Assembly: GCA_050043005.1 (NCBI GenBank)
Contig: JBHJIZ010000077.1
Location: forward strand, 1-34,844
Length of the DNA stretch: 34,844 nucleotides
From: Thermohalobaculum sp050043005
Lineage (GTDB): Bacteria; Pseudomonadota; Alphaproteobacteria; Rhodobacterales; Rhodobacteraceae
Direction: 5' to 3'
The translations under genes and the position numbers were made by a program. Shown piece by piece: positions 1 to 7,895 of the stretch; the first letter of the stretch is position 1; the number at the start of each line of letters is the position of its first letter. Below the pieces are notes generated by a model, which was not told the origin of the DNA, did not search any database, and was given only the letters and a program-made list of their open reading frames with translations.

Positions 1-996
1 CCCTTGCGGTGGCGTCGCCCAAGCAAAATAGGCCCCGGTACCGTGCAGATCCCAATCCGGCAGCACCTCGCCGAACAAACGCCGCACAAGAACGCAGCGG
101 TCGCGGAATTTCGCCCGCTCGATCTGCACCCAGTTTCCAAGCGCGCGAAGACCTTGAAGGGCCGCAATCTGGCCTGCCTGACTCGGACAGATCGTCACCG
201 TGTCGAGAAACTTCTCGGCCTGCGCGATGCGTTCGGACCCCGTTACCATCGCACCGGCGCGGTGACCCATGATCCTGTACGTCTTTGAGAAGCTGTAGAG
301 ATGCGCCAGCACCTCCGGCCAATTCGCCCGCGTGAACAAAGTATGGGGTGCACCGTCCGCCGAGTGGAAATCGCGATACGTCTCGTCAACGATCAGCAAC
401 GCGCCATGTTCCTTGGCCAGATCAAAGAACGCATGCAGCAAAGCATCCGGATATTCGGCGCCTGTGGGATTGTTCGGCGTCACCAATGCAATCGCTCGAA
501 CACCCGCATGCATCAGGCGGCGCGCCGCGTCGAGATCCGGAAGCATTGCAGCATTGCAAGGAAGCGGCAGACACTCGATCCCGGCCATGTCCAACCACAT
601 CTTGTGATTGAAGTACCATGGCATCGGCAGCATCACGCTGTCCCCGGCCCGGCACGCCGTCTGGATGGCAACACAGAACGCCTGATTGCATCCGGCCGTG
701 ATTCCGACCTGCTGGGGCGAGATCTCTCCCCCGTAGATCCCGGACCATTGCCGTGCCACTTCTGCACGCAGCGGCGCGTTGCCAAGCACATCGCCGTATC
801 GGTGCGCCGAGGGGTCCTCCAGCATCGCCCGTGCCAGTTCCTCGCGGATGCTCTGATGCGGCGGCTCGCCCGGTGCTGCCTGCGAAAGATCGAGCAACGC
901 CCGGCCTGCGGGTATTGTTGTTTCGCCAAGCCAACCCGTCGCCTCCATGATCGGAGACGCAGCTGCAGTCAAAAGGTTGGGATTCAGGGCGTTCAC
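1..996 (-). CDS. PLP-dependent class I/II aminotransferase (3' end beyond window)
   Basis: The reading frame is open for 332 codons and runs off the left edge, so the C-terminus is missing. It is a fold-type I pyridoxal-phosphate aminotransferase: NNPTG at about residues 175-179, the cofactor-ring aspartate in IVDETY (about 204), and the Schiff-base lysine in SFSKTYRIMGHR (about 238). The last visible part, AYFAW, is the start of the usual C-terminal small domain. The GTG start is chosen because an in-frame TAG lies 13 codons upstream and GGAG sits 7 bases before the GTG. It is divergent from the DUF1304 gene. The amino-acid substrate cannot be told from sequence; the short compact N-terminus resembles the generic aspartate/aromatic-type aminotransferases of alphaproteobacteria. 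Family is near certain, substrate unknown. Confidence 0.9.
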   Translation of the reverse strand, partial: MNALNPNLLTAAASPIMEATGWLGETTIPAGRALLDLSQAAPGEPPHQSIREELARAMLEDPSAHRYGDVLGNAPLRAEVARQWSGIYGGEISPQQVGITAGCNQAFCVAIQTACRAGDSVMLPMPWYFNHKMWLDMAGIECLPLPCNAAMLPDLDAARRLMHAGVRAIALVTPNNPTGAEYPDALLHAFFDLAKEHGALLIVDETYRDFHSADGAPHTLFTRANWPEVLAHLYSFSKTYRIMGHRAGAMVTGSERIAQAEKFLDTVTICPSQAGQIAALQGLRALGNWVQIERAKFRDRCVLVRRLFGEVLPDWDLHGTGAYFAWATPPQG

Positions 997-1159
997 ACTG
1001 GGGCTCCATACCGCTCGCTCGTTGCGGGGAACCTAGACCGGCCTAACGATCGGGTCCAGCGAAGGGTGCCGAAGGAATTTAACCCATTTGGATGACGAGC
1101 ACGAAGTGGCGGTTTGTTATGCTGTCGGTCCGGAAGGTTTTGTGTAGAGGAGTACGAAA

Positions 1160-1534
1160 GTGAATGTTGCAGAGATTGCAGTTCTGATCCTGGGTCTCGC
1201 CCACGTCGGCGCCATGAGTGCGGAGGTTTTTGATACCACGGGCCTTGCAAGGCGCATCGCAAAAATTGACATCCCGGCGATCCAAGGGTCGTTCCCGCGC
1301 GCGGCCGACGGTATCGCCGCGCTCGTCAAGAACCAAGGCGTCTATAACGGATTCCTTGCGGTCGGTTTGCTCTTGAGTTTGTTTCAGGAACCCGAGGCCG
1401 CCCGGCAGACCCAACTCTATCTGTCGGTATGCGTTGCCGTGGCGGGTGTGTTTGGCGCCGTCACGGTCAACAAGATTCTGTTTGTTCAAGCAGCGCTTGG
1501 TGTCGTGACGTTCGCGCTGGTGTTCGCGGCCTGA
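1160..1534 (+). CDS. DUF1304 family small membrane protein
   Basis: A 124-residue protein with four predicted hydrophobic segments (about residues 3-20, 60-75, 85-102 and 106-123). The central KNQGVYNGFLA segment is the hallmark I associate with DUF1304, an inner-membrane family of unknown function. The start is GTG, supported by AGAGGAG about 8 bases upstream. Length fits the family (about 120 residues). The gene is isolated: divergent from the aminotransferase and convergent with the small orphan gene at 1559. No enzymatic residues are evident, and a function cannot be assigned. Confidence 0.85.
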   Translation: MNVAEIAVLILGLAHVGAMSAEVFDTTGLARRIAKIDIPAIQGSFPRAADGIAALVKNQGVYNGFLAVGLLLSLFQEPEAARQTQLYLSVCVAVAGVFGAVTVNKILFVQAALGVVTFALVFAA

Positions 1535-1558
1535 GGCACTCAGACGCCGCCTCTCGGT

Positions 1559-1759
1559 TCAGATCGTTGCCAGCGGATCGTCCAGCCCGAAGGTTCCCGG
1601 GACGACACCCGTTTGCGTCTCGACAATCGTGAAGCCGTTGTCATCGACTGACTTGGCCTTCGCGACCTTCTCGGTGTTCCTCGCAACGGTGACCGGCTTG
1701 GTGTCGATCACTGGCATCACGTCCTGGCTTTTGTTCCGGACCGGTTTGCGTTTGTTCAT
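1559..1759 (-). CDS. Small orphan protein, 66 residues
   Basis: I do not recognise this protein. It is supported as a gene by a near-perfect ribosome binding site (AGGAGGGG about 6 bases before ATG) and a closed frame ending 25 bases past the DUF1304 stop. The N-terminal half is very basic (MNKRKPVRNKS) and lacks a hydrophobic stretch, so it is probably cytosolic. The C-terminal half is acidic and hydrophobic with several T/V/G residues and ends DDPLATI. There is no cysteine, no double-glycine leader and no signal peptide. It is divergent from the ABC-F gene, so the roughly 110 bases between them hold both promoters. It could be a small regulatory or ribosome-associated protein, or a modified-peptide precursor; neither idea has direct support. 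Confidence 0.6.
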   Translation of the reverse strand: MNKRKPVRNKSQDVMPVIDTKPVTVARNTEKVAKAKSVDDNGFTIVETQTGVVPGTFGLDDPLATI

Positions 1760-1870
1760 AGTTAACCCCTCCTGCTGACCGGCCGGACCATTACTCAAAA
1801 TTGGTGAGGATTCCGTAACGGATGCTACACATCTTGACCGTTTGGCGCAGAAAAGTGCATTGACCGCGCC

Positions 1871-3706
1871 ATGGCAGCTCCTCCCATCCTCACGCTCACC
1901 GATGCAACACTCGGCTTCGGTGGCCGCCCACTTCTGTCCACTGTCTCGATTGCCATCGGGGCCGGGGAGCGACTCTGTGTGGTCGGGCGCAACGGGTCGG
2001 GCAAGTCGACGCTCATGAAGATCATGGCGGGCATGGTTGATCTTGATTCGGGCGCGCGCTTCGTCCCGCCAGGACGGCACGTTGCCTATCTACCGCAAGA
2101 TCCCGATCCGTCCGGTTTTGCTACGCTTGCAGATTTCGCCGCCGCCGATCTGGCGCCAGAGGATCGTTGGAAGGCCGAAAGCGCCATGGACGGGCTGAAG
2201 GTTGCGCACAATGCAAGTCCGGCGACAGCTTCGGGTGGGGAGAAGCGCCGCGCTGCCCTTGCGCGCCTTCTGGCGGCGCAAGCCGACCTTATGCTGCTCG
2301 ATGAGCCGACCAACCATCTCGACATCCAGGCGATCGAGTGGCTCGAGGATCATCTCGCAAGCACCCGCGCGGCCTTTGCGCTGATCAGCCACGACCGTGC
2401 TTTCCTGACGCGGCTTGCGCGCGCAACGCTTTGGATCGATCGCGGCACCGTGCATAGATCGCCGCATGGGTTCGACCGGTTCGAGGACTGGCGCGACAAG
2501 ATCTGGGAGGAGGAAGACCAGCAGCGCCACAAGCTCGACCGCTTGATCAAGCAAGAAGCACACTGGTCCGTTTACGGCATCTCGGCCCGGCGCACACGCA
2601 ATCAGGGTCGTCTGCGCAAGCTGTCCGCTCTGCGCCAGGAACGCGCGGACCAGATCCGCCGGTCCGGTGCCGCCGCCATGGCGTTCGACTCGGGTTCGAA
2701 ATCGGGAAAGCTGGTGGCCGAGGTAAAGGGTGTTTCCAAGGCGTTCGGCGATTGCCGGATCGTCTCGGACTTCTCGCTGCGCATCGCGCGCGGCGAACGG
2801 GTCGCGCTGGTCGGTCCCAACGGGGCTGGGAAGACGACGCTCTTGCGCATTCTGATCGGCGAGACCCAACCCGACAGTGGCACGGTCCGCATCGGAACGG
2901 GGCTGGAGCTTGCCATCTTCGATCAATCCCGCGCCGCACTCGATCCGGAAAAATCGCTCTGGGAAACGCTGACCACGGATCCAGCGCTCGGCGTTTCCGG
3001 CAACTCGGATCAGGTGATGGTGCGCGGTCGTCCAAAGCACGTTGTCGGCTATCTCAAGGACTTCCTGTTTGATGAGCGCCAAGCGCGTGGACCCGTGAAG
3101 GCATTGTCGGGCGGAGAGCAGGCGCGGATGCTGATGGCACGCCTGATGGCGCGCCCGTCGAACATGCTGGTGCTGGACGAACCGACCAACGATCTGGACA
3201 TCGAAACGCTCGACCTGCTGCAGGAAATCCTGGGCGAGTACGATGGCACGGTCTTGCTGGTCAGCCACGATCGGGACTTTCTCGACCGGGTTGCGACCAC
3301 AACCATCGCGATGGAGGGCGACGGCGGCGCGGTGATCTACTCTGGTGGCTGGACCGACTATCTTGCGCAGCGGGGCAGCAAACCGGACTGGTTGAAGACC
3401 GATGACACGGTGGAGCGCAAACCAGTCGCGGCGAAGCCGGTTCCGGCACAGGTGAAGACAGCCGCGCCAGCCCGGAAGATCAGTTTCCGACAGCAACAAC
3501 GGCTCGAAGCGCTGCCGGGCGAGATCGAACGTCTGGAAAATGACATCTCCAGGCTCGAGGGCCTTCTGGCCGATCCCGAGCTTTACGTGCGCGATTCGGT
3601 GAAGTTCCAGAAGGCGACTGCCGCCCTCGCCCAGCGCCAGACGGCCTTGCAGGCGGCGGAGGACGAGTGGATCACGCTCGAGGAGTTGGCGGACGCCGCA
3701 AGCTGA
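1871..3706 (+). CDS. ABC-F ATPase, Uup-like
   Basis: A 611-residue soluble protein with two ABC ATPase domains and no membrane segments, the ABC-F layout. Domain 1 has Walker A GRNGSGKST (about residue 38), signature SGGEKRRAALARLL and Walker B LLDEPTNHLD. Domain 2 has Walker A GPNGAGKTT, signature LSGGEQARM and Walker B LVLDEPTNDLD. A basic interdomain linker rich in Arg/Lys (ISARRTRNQGRLRKL) and a C-terminal region with a Lys/Ala/Pro hinge followed by a charged coiled coil (about residues 540-605) match the Uup subgroup, which acts on ribosomes and branched DNA rather than in transport. Start ATG follows a short intergenic region with TTGACC about 30 bases upstream. Uup versus another ABC-F member is inferred from the C-terminal domain. 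Confidence 0.92.
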   Translation: MAAPPILTLTDATLGFGGRPLLSTVSIAIGAGERLCVVGRNGSGKSTLMKIMAGMVDLDSGARFVPPGRHVAYLPQDPDPSGFATLADFAAADLAPEDRWKAESAMDGLKVAHNASPATASGGEKRRAALARLLAAQADLMLLDEPTNHLDIQAIEWLEDHLASTRAAFALISHDRAFLTRLARATLWIDRGTVHRSPHGFDRFEDWRDKIWEEEDQQRHKLDRLIKQEAHWSVYGISARRTRNQGRLRKLSALRQERADQIRRSGAAAMAFDSGSKSGKLVAEVKGVSKAFGDCRIVSDFSLRIARGERVALVGPNGAGKTTLLRILIGETQPDSGTVRIGTGLELAIFDQSRAALDPEKSLWETLTTDPALGVSGNSDQVMVRGRPKHVVGYLKDFLFDERQARGPVKALSGGEQARMLMARLMARPSNMLVLDEPTNDLDIETLDLLQEILGEYDGTVLLVSHDRDFLDRVATTTIAMEGDGGAVIYSGGWTDYLAQRGSKPDWLKTDDTVERKPVAAKPVPAQVKTAAPARKISFRQQQRLEALPGEIERLENDISRLEGLLADPELYVRDSVKFQKATAALAQRQTALQAAEDEWITLEELADAAS

Positions 3707-3815
3707 TCGGCGTTCGCATAACCATCTGAAAATATTGTAGATAATCGATGTCGTCAGCCGGTGCGACGGGCGCTGGCACGCGCTCGTTACAATTTTGTCG
3801 CACGATTCAAAAAAC

Positions 3816-3843
3816 CATTGTAAATTTTAAAATGACATTTTAA
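3816..3843. promoter_or_regulatory. AT-rich palindromic operator-like array upstream of paralogue A
   Basis: Three copies of an 8-base half-site lie here: CATTGTAA (3816), inverted TTAAAATG (3827) and CATTTTAA (3836). The last two form a perfect 17-base inverted repeat around a single central A. The two forward copies are exactly 20 bases apart, two helical turns. The array lies about 60 bases before the ATG of the next gene in otherwise G+C-rich DNA, so it looks like a transcription-factor site or AT-rich promoter. No protein is assigned to it. Confidence 0.5.
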
Positions 3844-3903
3844 TTACGTCACATGAAAGTGATCGCCGCCGCTGAGGCGGGAAATTTTGAAAAGGAAAAT
3901 CCT

Positions 3904-4452
3904 ATGGATGCCGTGCTTGCAAAGATTAACACCTTCCGATTGAAACAAGGAAAATACTGTAGTCGCCTTTTCTACTATTGTGCCGACAATTGGGTGCCGC
4001 AAGAGGCAATTTTTTACCTTGCTGCCACGAACTATATATTCAATCGGGACGCGCTCATGGTGAGGGTATTTACGGATGTTCTTTGGACAAAGGGTAATGA
4101 GTTGTCATTGAACTTGCGATTCAACAACCTAAACGCCCTGAGAAGGATCATCTCGGCACCAGAGGTCACAGTGAACCAGGGGACGGCGAAGCACACAAAC
4201 CTGATCAACCAGGGCGGCCTGCGGTTTGGTTCGGCTGGTGACTATAACGTCATGACGCGCGCCATCGAACACTGTACGGACCGTGTTTCGCAAACCACGA
4301 TCATGCAGGGCGAGCGCTTGCTCAAGGAGGGCAAGGACTTGGTCGGCGAACGCAACGAAGATGCACGCAGACAGGCGAAACGTCAGGTAAACGATCTGCT
4401 TGGGCCGCTCATCGGATCCGACCCGCTCAAGAAGCTGGGCGTCTTCCACTGA
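3904..4452 (+). CDS. Unrecognised conserved protein, paralogue A
   Basis: I do not recognise this 182-residue family. It aligns without a gap over its full length with the protein at 27167-27715, about 111 of 182 identities by my count. Shared blocks are LKQGK, CSRLFYYCADNWVP, AIFYLAA, FTDVLW, NQGTAKHTN, GSAGDYNV and the C-terminus DPLKKLGVFH. Cys19, Cys26 and Cys124 are shared. There is no signal peptide or membrane segment, so it is probably cytosolic or exported by an unconventional route. An in-frame ATG at 3853 would add 17 residues, but AAGGA lies before the ATG used here and the paralogue starts at the same residue. The first half is visibly more AT-rich than neighbouring genes. It stands alone between the ABC-F and cytochrome genes. 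Confidence 0.85.
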   Translation: MDAVLAKINTFRLKQGKYCSRLFYYCADNWVPQEAIFYLAATNYIFNRDALMVRVFTDVLWTKGNELSLNLRFNNLNALRRIISAPEVTVNQGTAKHTNLINQGGLRFGSAGDYNVMTRAIEHCTDRVSQTTIMQGERLLKEGKDLVGERNEDARRQAKRQVNDLLGPLIGSDPLKKLGVFH

Positions 4453-4454
4453 GC

Positions 4455-4474
4455 AGGCCTGGGTGACAAGGCCT
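4455..4474 (+). terminator. Possible hairpin after paralogue A
   Basis: AGGCCT is repeated 8 bases apart and, being self-complementary, can form a 6-bp stem 2 bases after the stop codon of paralogue A. There is no T-tract, so this is at best a factor-dependent terminator or RNA-stabilising hairpin. The rest of the roughly 270-base gap to the cytochrome gene holds nothing I recognise apart from a weak TTAACC/TATTAT promoter-like pair about 65-40 bases before the cytochrome start. Confidence 0.3.
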
Positions 4475-4748
4475 CCCGGGCAGGGTCTGTTGGGGCGGCC
4501 GTCATTTCGTTGATGCGATCTTTGGACATGCGCGGACTGACTTCTCATTGATCGACCGCAGATCCGAAAGGCGTTCCAATCTTGTTCCGCCCCGCCATGT
4601 TCCAAGCAAGCGGAATGTCGTGAACGCACCCAGCCTCGGAAAAGCGTGTCTTCGGATACCGATCCGGCGTTTGTTAACCTTTCTTGCTGTCCGGTTATTA
4701 TCGATTGGACGGTAAAGTCTCCGCTGTATCAGGATTGCGGGGGCATAG

Positions 4749-5246
4749 ATGAGTTTGAGGCTGGCACAGAACTGCGCATTGGCGCGGTCGTTTTTGATGT
4801 TCACGGGCGCTGCGATTGCGCTGCTTTGCCTGGAGGCCGCCTCGCCGATGTCGGCGGCCCGGGCAGCCGAAAAACCGGCCGAGGCCGAGGCAGAGGGCAA
4901 GACCAGTGACCGTCCAGACCCGCTGACCGCCGCCAGCAACCCGCTCTCTGGCATTGGCCGGTCCGGCCTGCGGGTCTACCATTTCCACTGCGAGAACTGT
5001 CATGGGTATCTGGGCGAGGGGACCCATCGTGCACCGGCACTCGCCGGAACGATCTATGCGACCGATCACGCGGCCCGGCGCAGATTTCACGAGCAGTTTC
5101 GCACGGCCTATTCGAAACATGCCCTCGTGGCGCGCGGAACACGTGATCGTCCGGGGCCCCGGTTCAACGAACTCGAGATGGTTGCGAAGTTCCTGCGCGA
5201 GGTCGAGGTCTGGCGCAAGACGATCACCGCGGCCACGGGAAACTAG
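4749..5246 (+). CDS. Small periplasmic c-type cytochrome
   Basis: A 165-residue protein with an N-terminal signal or anchor segment (about residues 12-40, ending in AARAA) and a single haem-attachment motif CENCH (Cys81, Cys84, His85), placing it in the periplasm as a monohaem cytochrome c. Between the signal and the haem motif is an Ala/Glu-rich linker. Downstream of CENCH the usual GxxxxPAL pattern is present (APALAG). No clear PxM axial-methionine motif follows; the only late methionine is in NELEM, so the sixth ligand is uncertain. A purine-rich GCGGGGG precedes the ATG. It is convergent with trhO. Its redox partners are not encoded nearby. Confidence 0.8.
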   Translation: MSLRLAQNCALARSFLMFTGAAIALLCLEAASPMSAARAAEKPAEAEAEGKTSDRPDPLTAASNPLSGIGRSGLRVYHFHCENCHGYLGEGTHRAPALAGTIYATDHAARRRFHEQFRTAYSKHALVARGTRDRPGPRFNELEMVAKFLREVEVWRKTITAATGN

Positions 5247-5262
5247 TCGGCAGACGGCCTGA

Positions 5263-6156
5263 TCAGTCCCCCGGACTGGACGTCGCGCGCATTTCGTCCA
5301 TCTGTCTCTGGCGGTCGGCAAAGCGCGCGCGATCGTCGTCCGAGTACTCCGACATGCAGGCCGGGCAACTCACCCCGCGCTTGTAATGCGGGCTCTTTAG
5401 CGCTTCCGGCGAGACAGGCCGCCCGCAGGCATGGCACATCGTGTGGCTGCCACGCTCCAGCCCGTGGACGACCGACACCCGATCGTCGAACACGTAGCAC
5501 TCCCCGTCCCACGTGCTGGCATTGGCCGGAACCCGCTCCAGATATTTCAGGATCCCGCCTTTCAGGTGCAGCACTTCATTGACGCCCTGACCCAGCAACC
5601 AGCTTGACGCTTTCTCGCACCGGATCCCGCCCGTGCAGAACATTGCAACCCGTTTGCCCTCGAACGCGTCCTTGTGGGCGTCCCACCAGGCCGGGAACTC
5701 GCCGAAACTCGCGGTCTTCGGATCCACGGCTCCATCAAATGTGCCGATGGCGACCTCGTAATCATTGCGCGTGTCGATGACGACGGTGTCCGGATCGTTC
5801 ACGACGTCATTCCAGTCCTCGGGCGCCACGTAGGTCCCGACGCGGTCGTTCGGATCGACCGGCTGGCCGAGTGTCACGATTTCCCGCTTTAGCCGGACCT
5901 TGAGACGCCGGAAAGGCTGCGCCTCGGCGGTCGCCTCTTTCCACTCCAGATCGGCGCAACCAGGCAGGGTCTTTACGTGCGCAATAACTGCATCAACCCC
6001 GGCACGCGGTCCCGCAATGGTGCCATTGATCCCCTCTGGCGCCACCAGGATCGTCCCGCGCACGTCAGCGGCCTCCGCCAACGTTCGTATCGCCGGACGC
6101 AACGCATCGGGAGCGTCGAAGCGCGTGAACTGGTAGAAGGCTGCGATGTGCATCAT
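5263..6156 (-). CDS. trhO: tRNA uridine(34) hydroxylase, rhodanese type
   Basis: A 297-residue member of the YceA/TrhO family, which makes 5-hydroxyuridine at position 34 of certain tRNAs in an oxygen-dependent reaction. The N-terminal acylphosphatase-like region contains APEGINGT (about residues 39-46). The rhodanese domain starts near VVIDTRNDYE and carries the active-site loop CTGGIRCEK (Cys174, Cys180). The C-terminal part has two cysteine pairs (CHAC and CPAC), probably a metal site, typical of the longer family members. The ATG at 6156 overlaps a second ATG one codon in; either may be used. It is divergent from ffh, with about 200 bases between the starts. Confidence 0.92.
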   Translation of the reverse strand: MMHIAAFYQFTRFDAPDALRPAIRTLAEAADVRGTILVAPEGINGTIAGPRAGVDAVIAHVKTLPGCADLEWKEATAEAQPFRRLKVRLKREIVTLGQPVDPNDRVGTYVAPEDWNDVVNDPDTVVIDTRNDYEVAIGTFDGAVDPKTASFGEFPAWWDAHKDAFEGKRVAMFCTGGIRCEKASSWLLGQGVNEVLHLKGGILKYLERVPANASTWDGECYVFDDRVSVVHGLERGSHTMCHACGRPVSPEALKSPHYKRGVSCPACMSEYSDDDRARFADRQRQMDEMRATSSPGD

Positions 6157-6260
6157 GATCGGCGCTATATCCTGCTTCGCGCGCTTGGATCAATTCCCCC
6201 CAACAGGTGCAAGGCGCTCAGGTCGACAATACAGTGGCTCCGCGCTATGCGCCGCGCGTC

Positions 6261-6298
6261 CCGGAAGTGAGAGCTTCCGGTCCCGGGCGTGCCCGGGA
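6261..6298 (+). promoter_or_regulatory. Tandem perfect hairpins in the ffh leader
   Basis: Two hairpins abut in the untranslated region before ffh. The first is CCGGAAG/CTTCCGG (7 bp, loop TGAGAG). The second is CCCGGG/CCCGGG with loop CGTG, extended by a T-A pair. They end about 58 bases before the ffh ATG. Neither is followed by T residues, so a simple terminator is unlikely. A weaker stem-loop (GGCG/CGCC ends) may form just downstream. This looks like a structured mRNA leader; no named RNA family is claimed. Confidence 0.5.
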
Positions 6299-6356
6299 TC
6301 GCCGTCGGTCAGCGCGTTGCGCCCACCGGCGCGTTTGCCGTTGTGGAGGACCGACC

Positions 6357-7895
6357 ATGTTCGAAGCGCTGTCCGATCGCCTGTCCGGAGTTCTCACCCG
6401 GCTGACCGGCAAGGGTGCGCTATCGGAAGACGACGTCAAAACCGCACTGCGCGAAGTCCGCGTGGCACTGCTCGAGGCCGACGTCTCCCTGCCGGTCGCG
6501 CGCAACTTCATCAAGACCGTCCAGGACCAGGCGACGGGCCAGTCGGTGCTCAAATCGGTCACGCCGGGCCAGCAGGTCGTCAAAATCGTCCATGACGCGC
6601 TGATCACGGTGCTTGCGGGCGATGATCCGGACCCCGGCGCACTGAAGATCGACTCGCCGCCCGCCACGATCCTGATGGTCGGACTGCAGGGCTCGGGCAA
6701 GACGACCACCACCGCCAAGCTCGCCAACCGCCTGACCAACCGGGACAAGAAGCGCATCCTGATGGCCTCGCTCGACACCCGCCGCCCGGCGGCGATGGAG
6801 CAGCTCAAGGTGCTCGGCCAGCAGATCGGCGTCGATACCCTGCCGATCGTGATGGGCCAGGATCCGGTCGCCATCTCGAAACGCGCGAAACAGCAGGCGA
6901 CGCTGGGCGGCTATGATGTCGTGATGCTCGACACCGCCGGGCGCCTCTCGATCGACGACGAACTGATGGCCGAGGTCGAGCAGGTCCGCGACTTCGCCAA
7001 CCCGAACGAGACCCTGCTCGTGGTCGATGGCCTGACCGGTCAGGATGCCGTCAACACCGCTGAGAATTTCGACCAGCGGATCGGCATCTCGGGCGTCGTG
7101 CTCACCCGGATGGATGGCGACGGGCGCGGCGGTGCAGCGCTCTCCATGCGCGCCGTGACCGGCAAGCCGATCAAATACGTCGGCCTTGGCGAGAAAATGG
7201 ACGCGCTCGAGGAATTCCACGCCGAGCGTGTCGCGGGACGTATTCTTGGCATGGGTGACATCGTCTCCCTGGTCGAGAAGGCTCAGGAGACCATCGAGGC
7301 CGAAGAGGCCGAGCGCATGATGAAGCGGTTCCAGAAGGGCCGCTTCGATATGAACGACCTGCAGAAACAGCTTGAGCAGATGCAGCAGATGGGCGGCATG
7401 GGCGGGATCATGTCGATGATGCCCGGCATGGGCAAGATGACCAAGGCGCTCGAGGAGTCGGGCATGGACGACAAGGTCATCAAGCGCCAGATCGCCATCA
7501 TTCAGTCCATGACCAAGGAGGAACGGCGCAAGCCCGACCTGATGAAGGCCTCCCGCAAAGAGCGCATCGCAAACGGCTCCGGCATGAAGGTGCAGGACGT
7601 CAACCAGCTTCTGAAGATGCACCGCCAGATGTCGGACATGATGAAGAAGCTCGGCAAGAAGGGCAAACGCGGTCTGATGGGCATGATGCAGGGCATGATG
7701 GGCGGCAAGGGCGGGCTGCCCGGGATGCCGGGCCTGCCCCCTGGCGGAATGCCCGGCGGTCTGCCTCCAATGCCCGGCGGTGGAACTGGCGCCGCTGGCG
7801 GTCCCGCTTTACCACCGGGCTTCCCGGGTCTGCCGGGTGGCGGTGGTGGTGCAAAACTACCCCCGGGCCTTGGCGGTTTTGGGAAGAAGAAGTGA
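6357..7895 (+). CDS. ffh: Signal recognition particle protein Ffh
   Basis: A 512-residue SRP54 GTPase that with 4.5S RNA delivers nascent membrane proteins to FtsY. After the N-domain come the GTPase motifs GLQGSGKTT, DTRRPAA, DTAGRLSID and TRMDGDGRGG. The methionine-rich M domain follows (MGGMGGIMSMMPGMGKM), with the RNA-binding SGM segment (NGSGMKVQDVN). The last roughly 70 residues are an unusual Gly/Pro/Met-rich tail ending GFGKKK, a low-complexity extension also seen in some alphaproteobacterial Ffh proteins. The ATG is chosen over an upstream in-frame start at 6207 because of GGAGG 8 bases before it and the family-typical MFEALSDRL. It heads a co-directional block running to rplS, and its stop overlaps the next start (GTGA). 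Confidence 0.97.
   Translation: MFEALSDRLSGVLTRLTGKGALSEDDVKTALREVRVALLEADVSLPVARNFIKTVQDQATGQSVLKSVTPGQQVVKIVHDALITVLAGDDPDPGALKIDSPPATILMVGLQGSGKTTTTAKLANRLTNRDKKRILMASLDTRRPAAMEQLKVLGQQIGVDTLPIVMGQDPVAISKRAKQQATLGGYDVVMLDTAGRLSIDDELMAEVEQVRDFANPNETLLVVDGLTGQDAVNTAENFDQRIGISGVVLTRMDGDGRGGAALSMRAVTGKPIKYVGLGEKMDALEEFHAERVAGRILGMGDIVSLVEKAQETIEAEEAERMMKRFQKGRFDMNDLQKQLEQMQQMGGMGGIMSMMPGMGKMTKALEESGMDDKVIKRQIAIIQSMTKEERRKPDLMKASRKERIANGSGMKVQDVNQLLKMHRQMSDMMKKLGKKGKRGLMGMMQGMMGGKGGLPGMPGLPPGGMPGGLPPMPGGGTGAAGGPALPPGFPGLPGGGGGAKLPPGLGGFGKKK

Noticed and set aside
301..1095. 264-codon plus-strand frame antisense to the aminotransferase
   Set aside because: The minus-strand frame has complete PLP aminotransferase motifs; the plus-strand product is Arg/His-rich with no recognisable domain and no ribosome binding site.
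2090..3499. 469-codon minus-strand frame
   Set aside because: It is the mirror of the ABC-F gene, whose two Walker A/B sets are intact on the plus strand; long antisense frames are common in G+C-rich DNA.
6207..6356. In-frame N-terminal extension of ffh
   Set aside because: Arg/Ala-rich with no family similarity and overlapping the leader hairpins; GGAGG marks the later ATG.
6160..6356. Possible 4.5S SRP RNA next to ffh
   Set aside because: The conserved SRP RNA core (GGTCAGGTCCGGAAGG-type) is not present; only hairpins are seen.
6420..7622. 400-codon minus-strand frame
   Set aside because: Antisense shadow of ffh; rich in His/Leu/Asp from reversed Met/Glu/Asp codons, with no motif.
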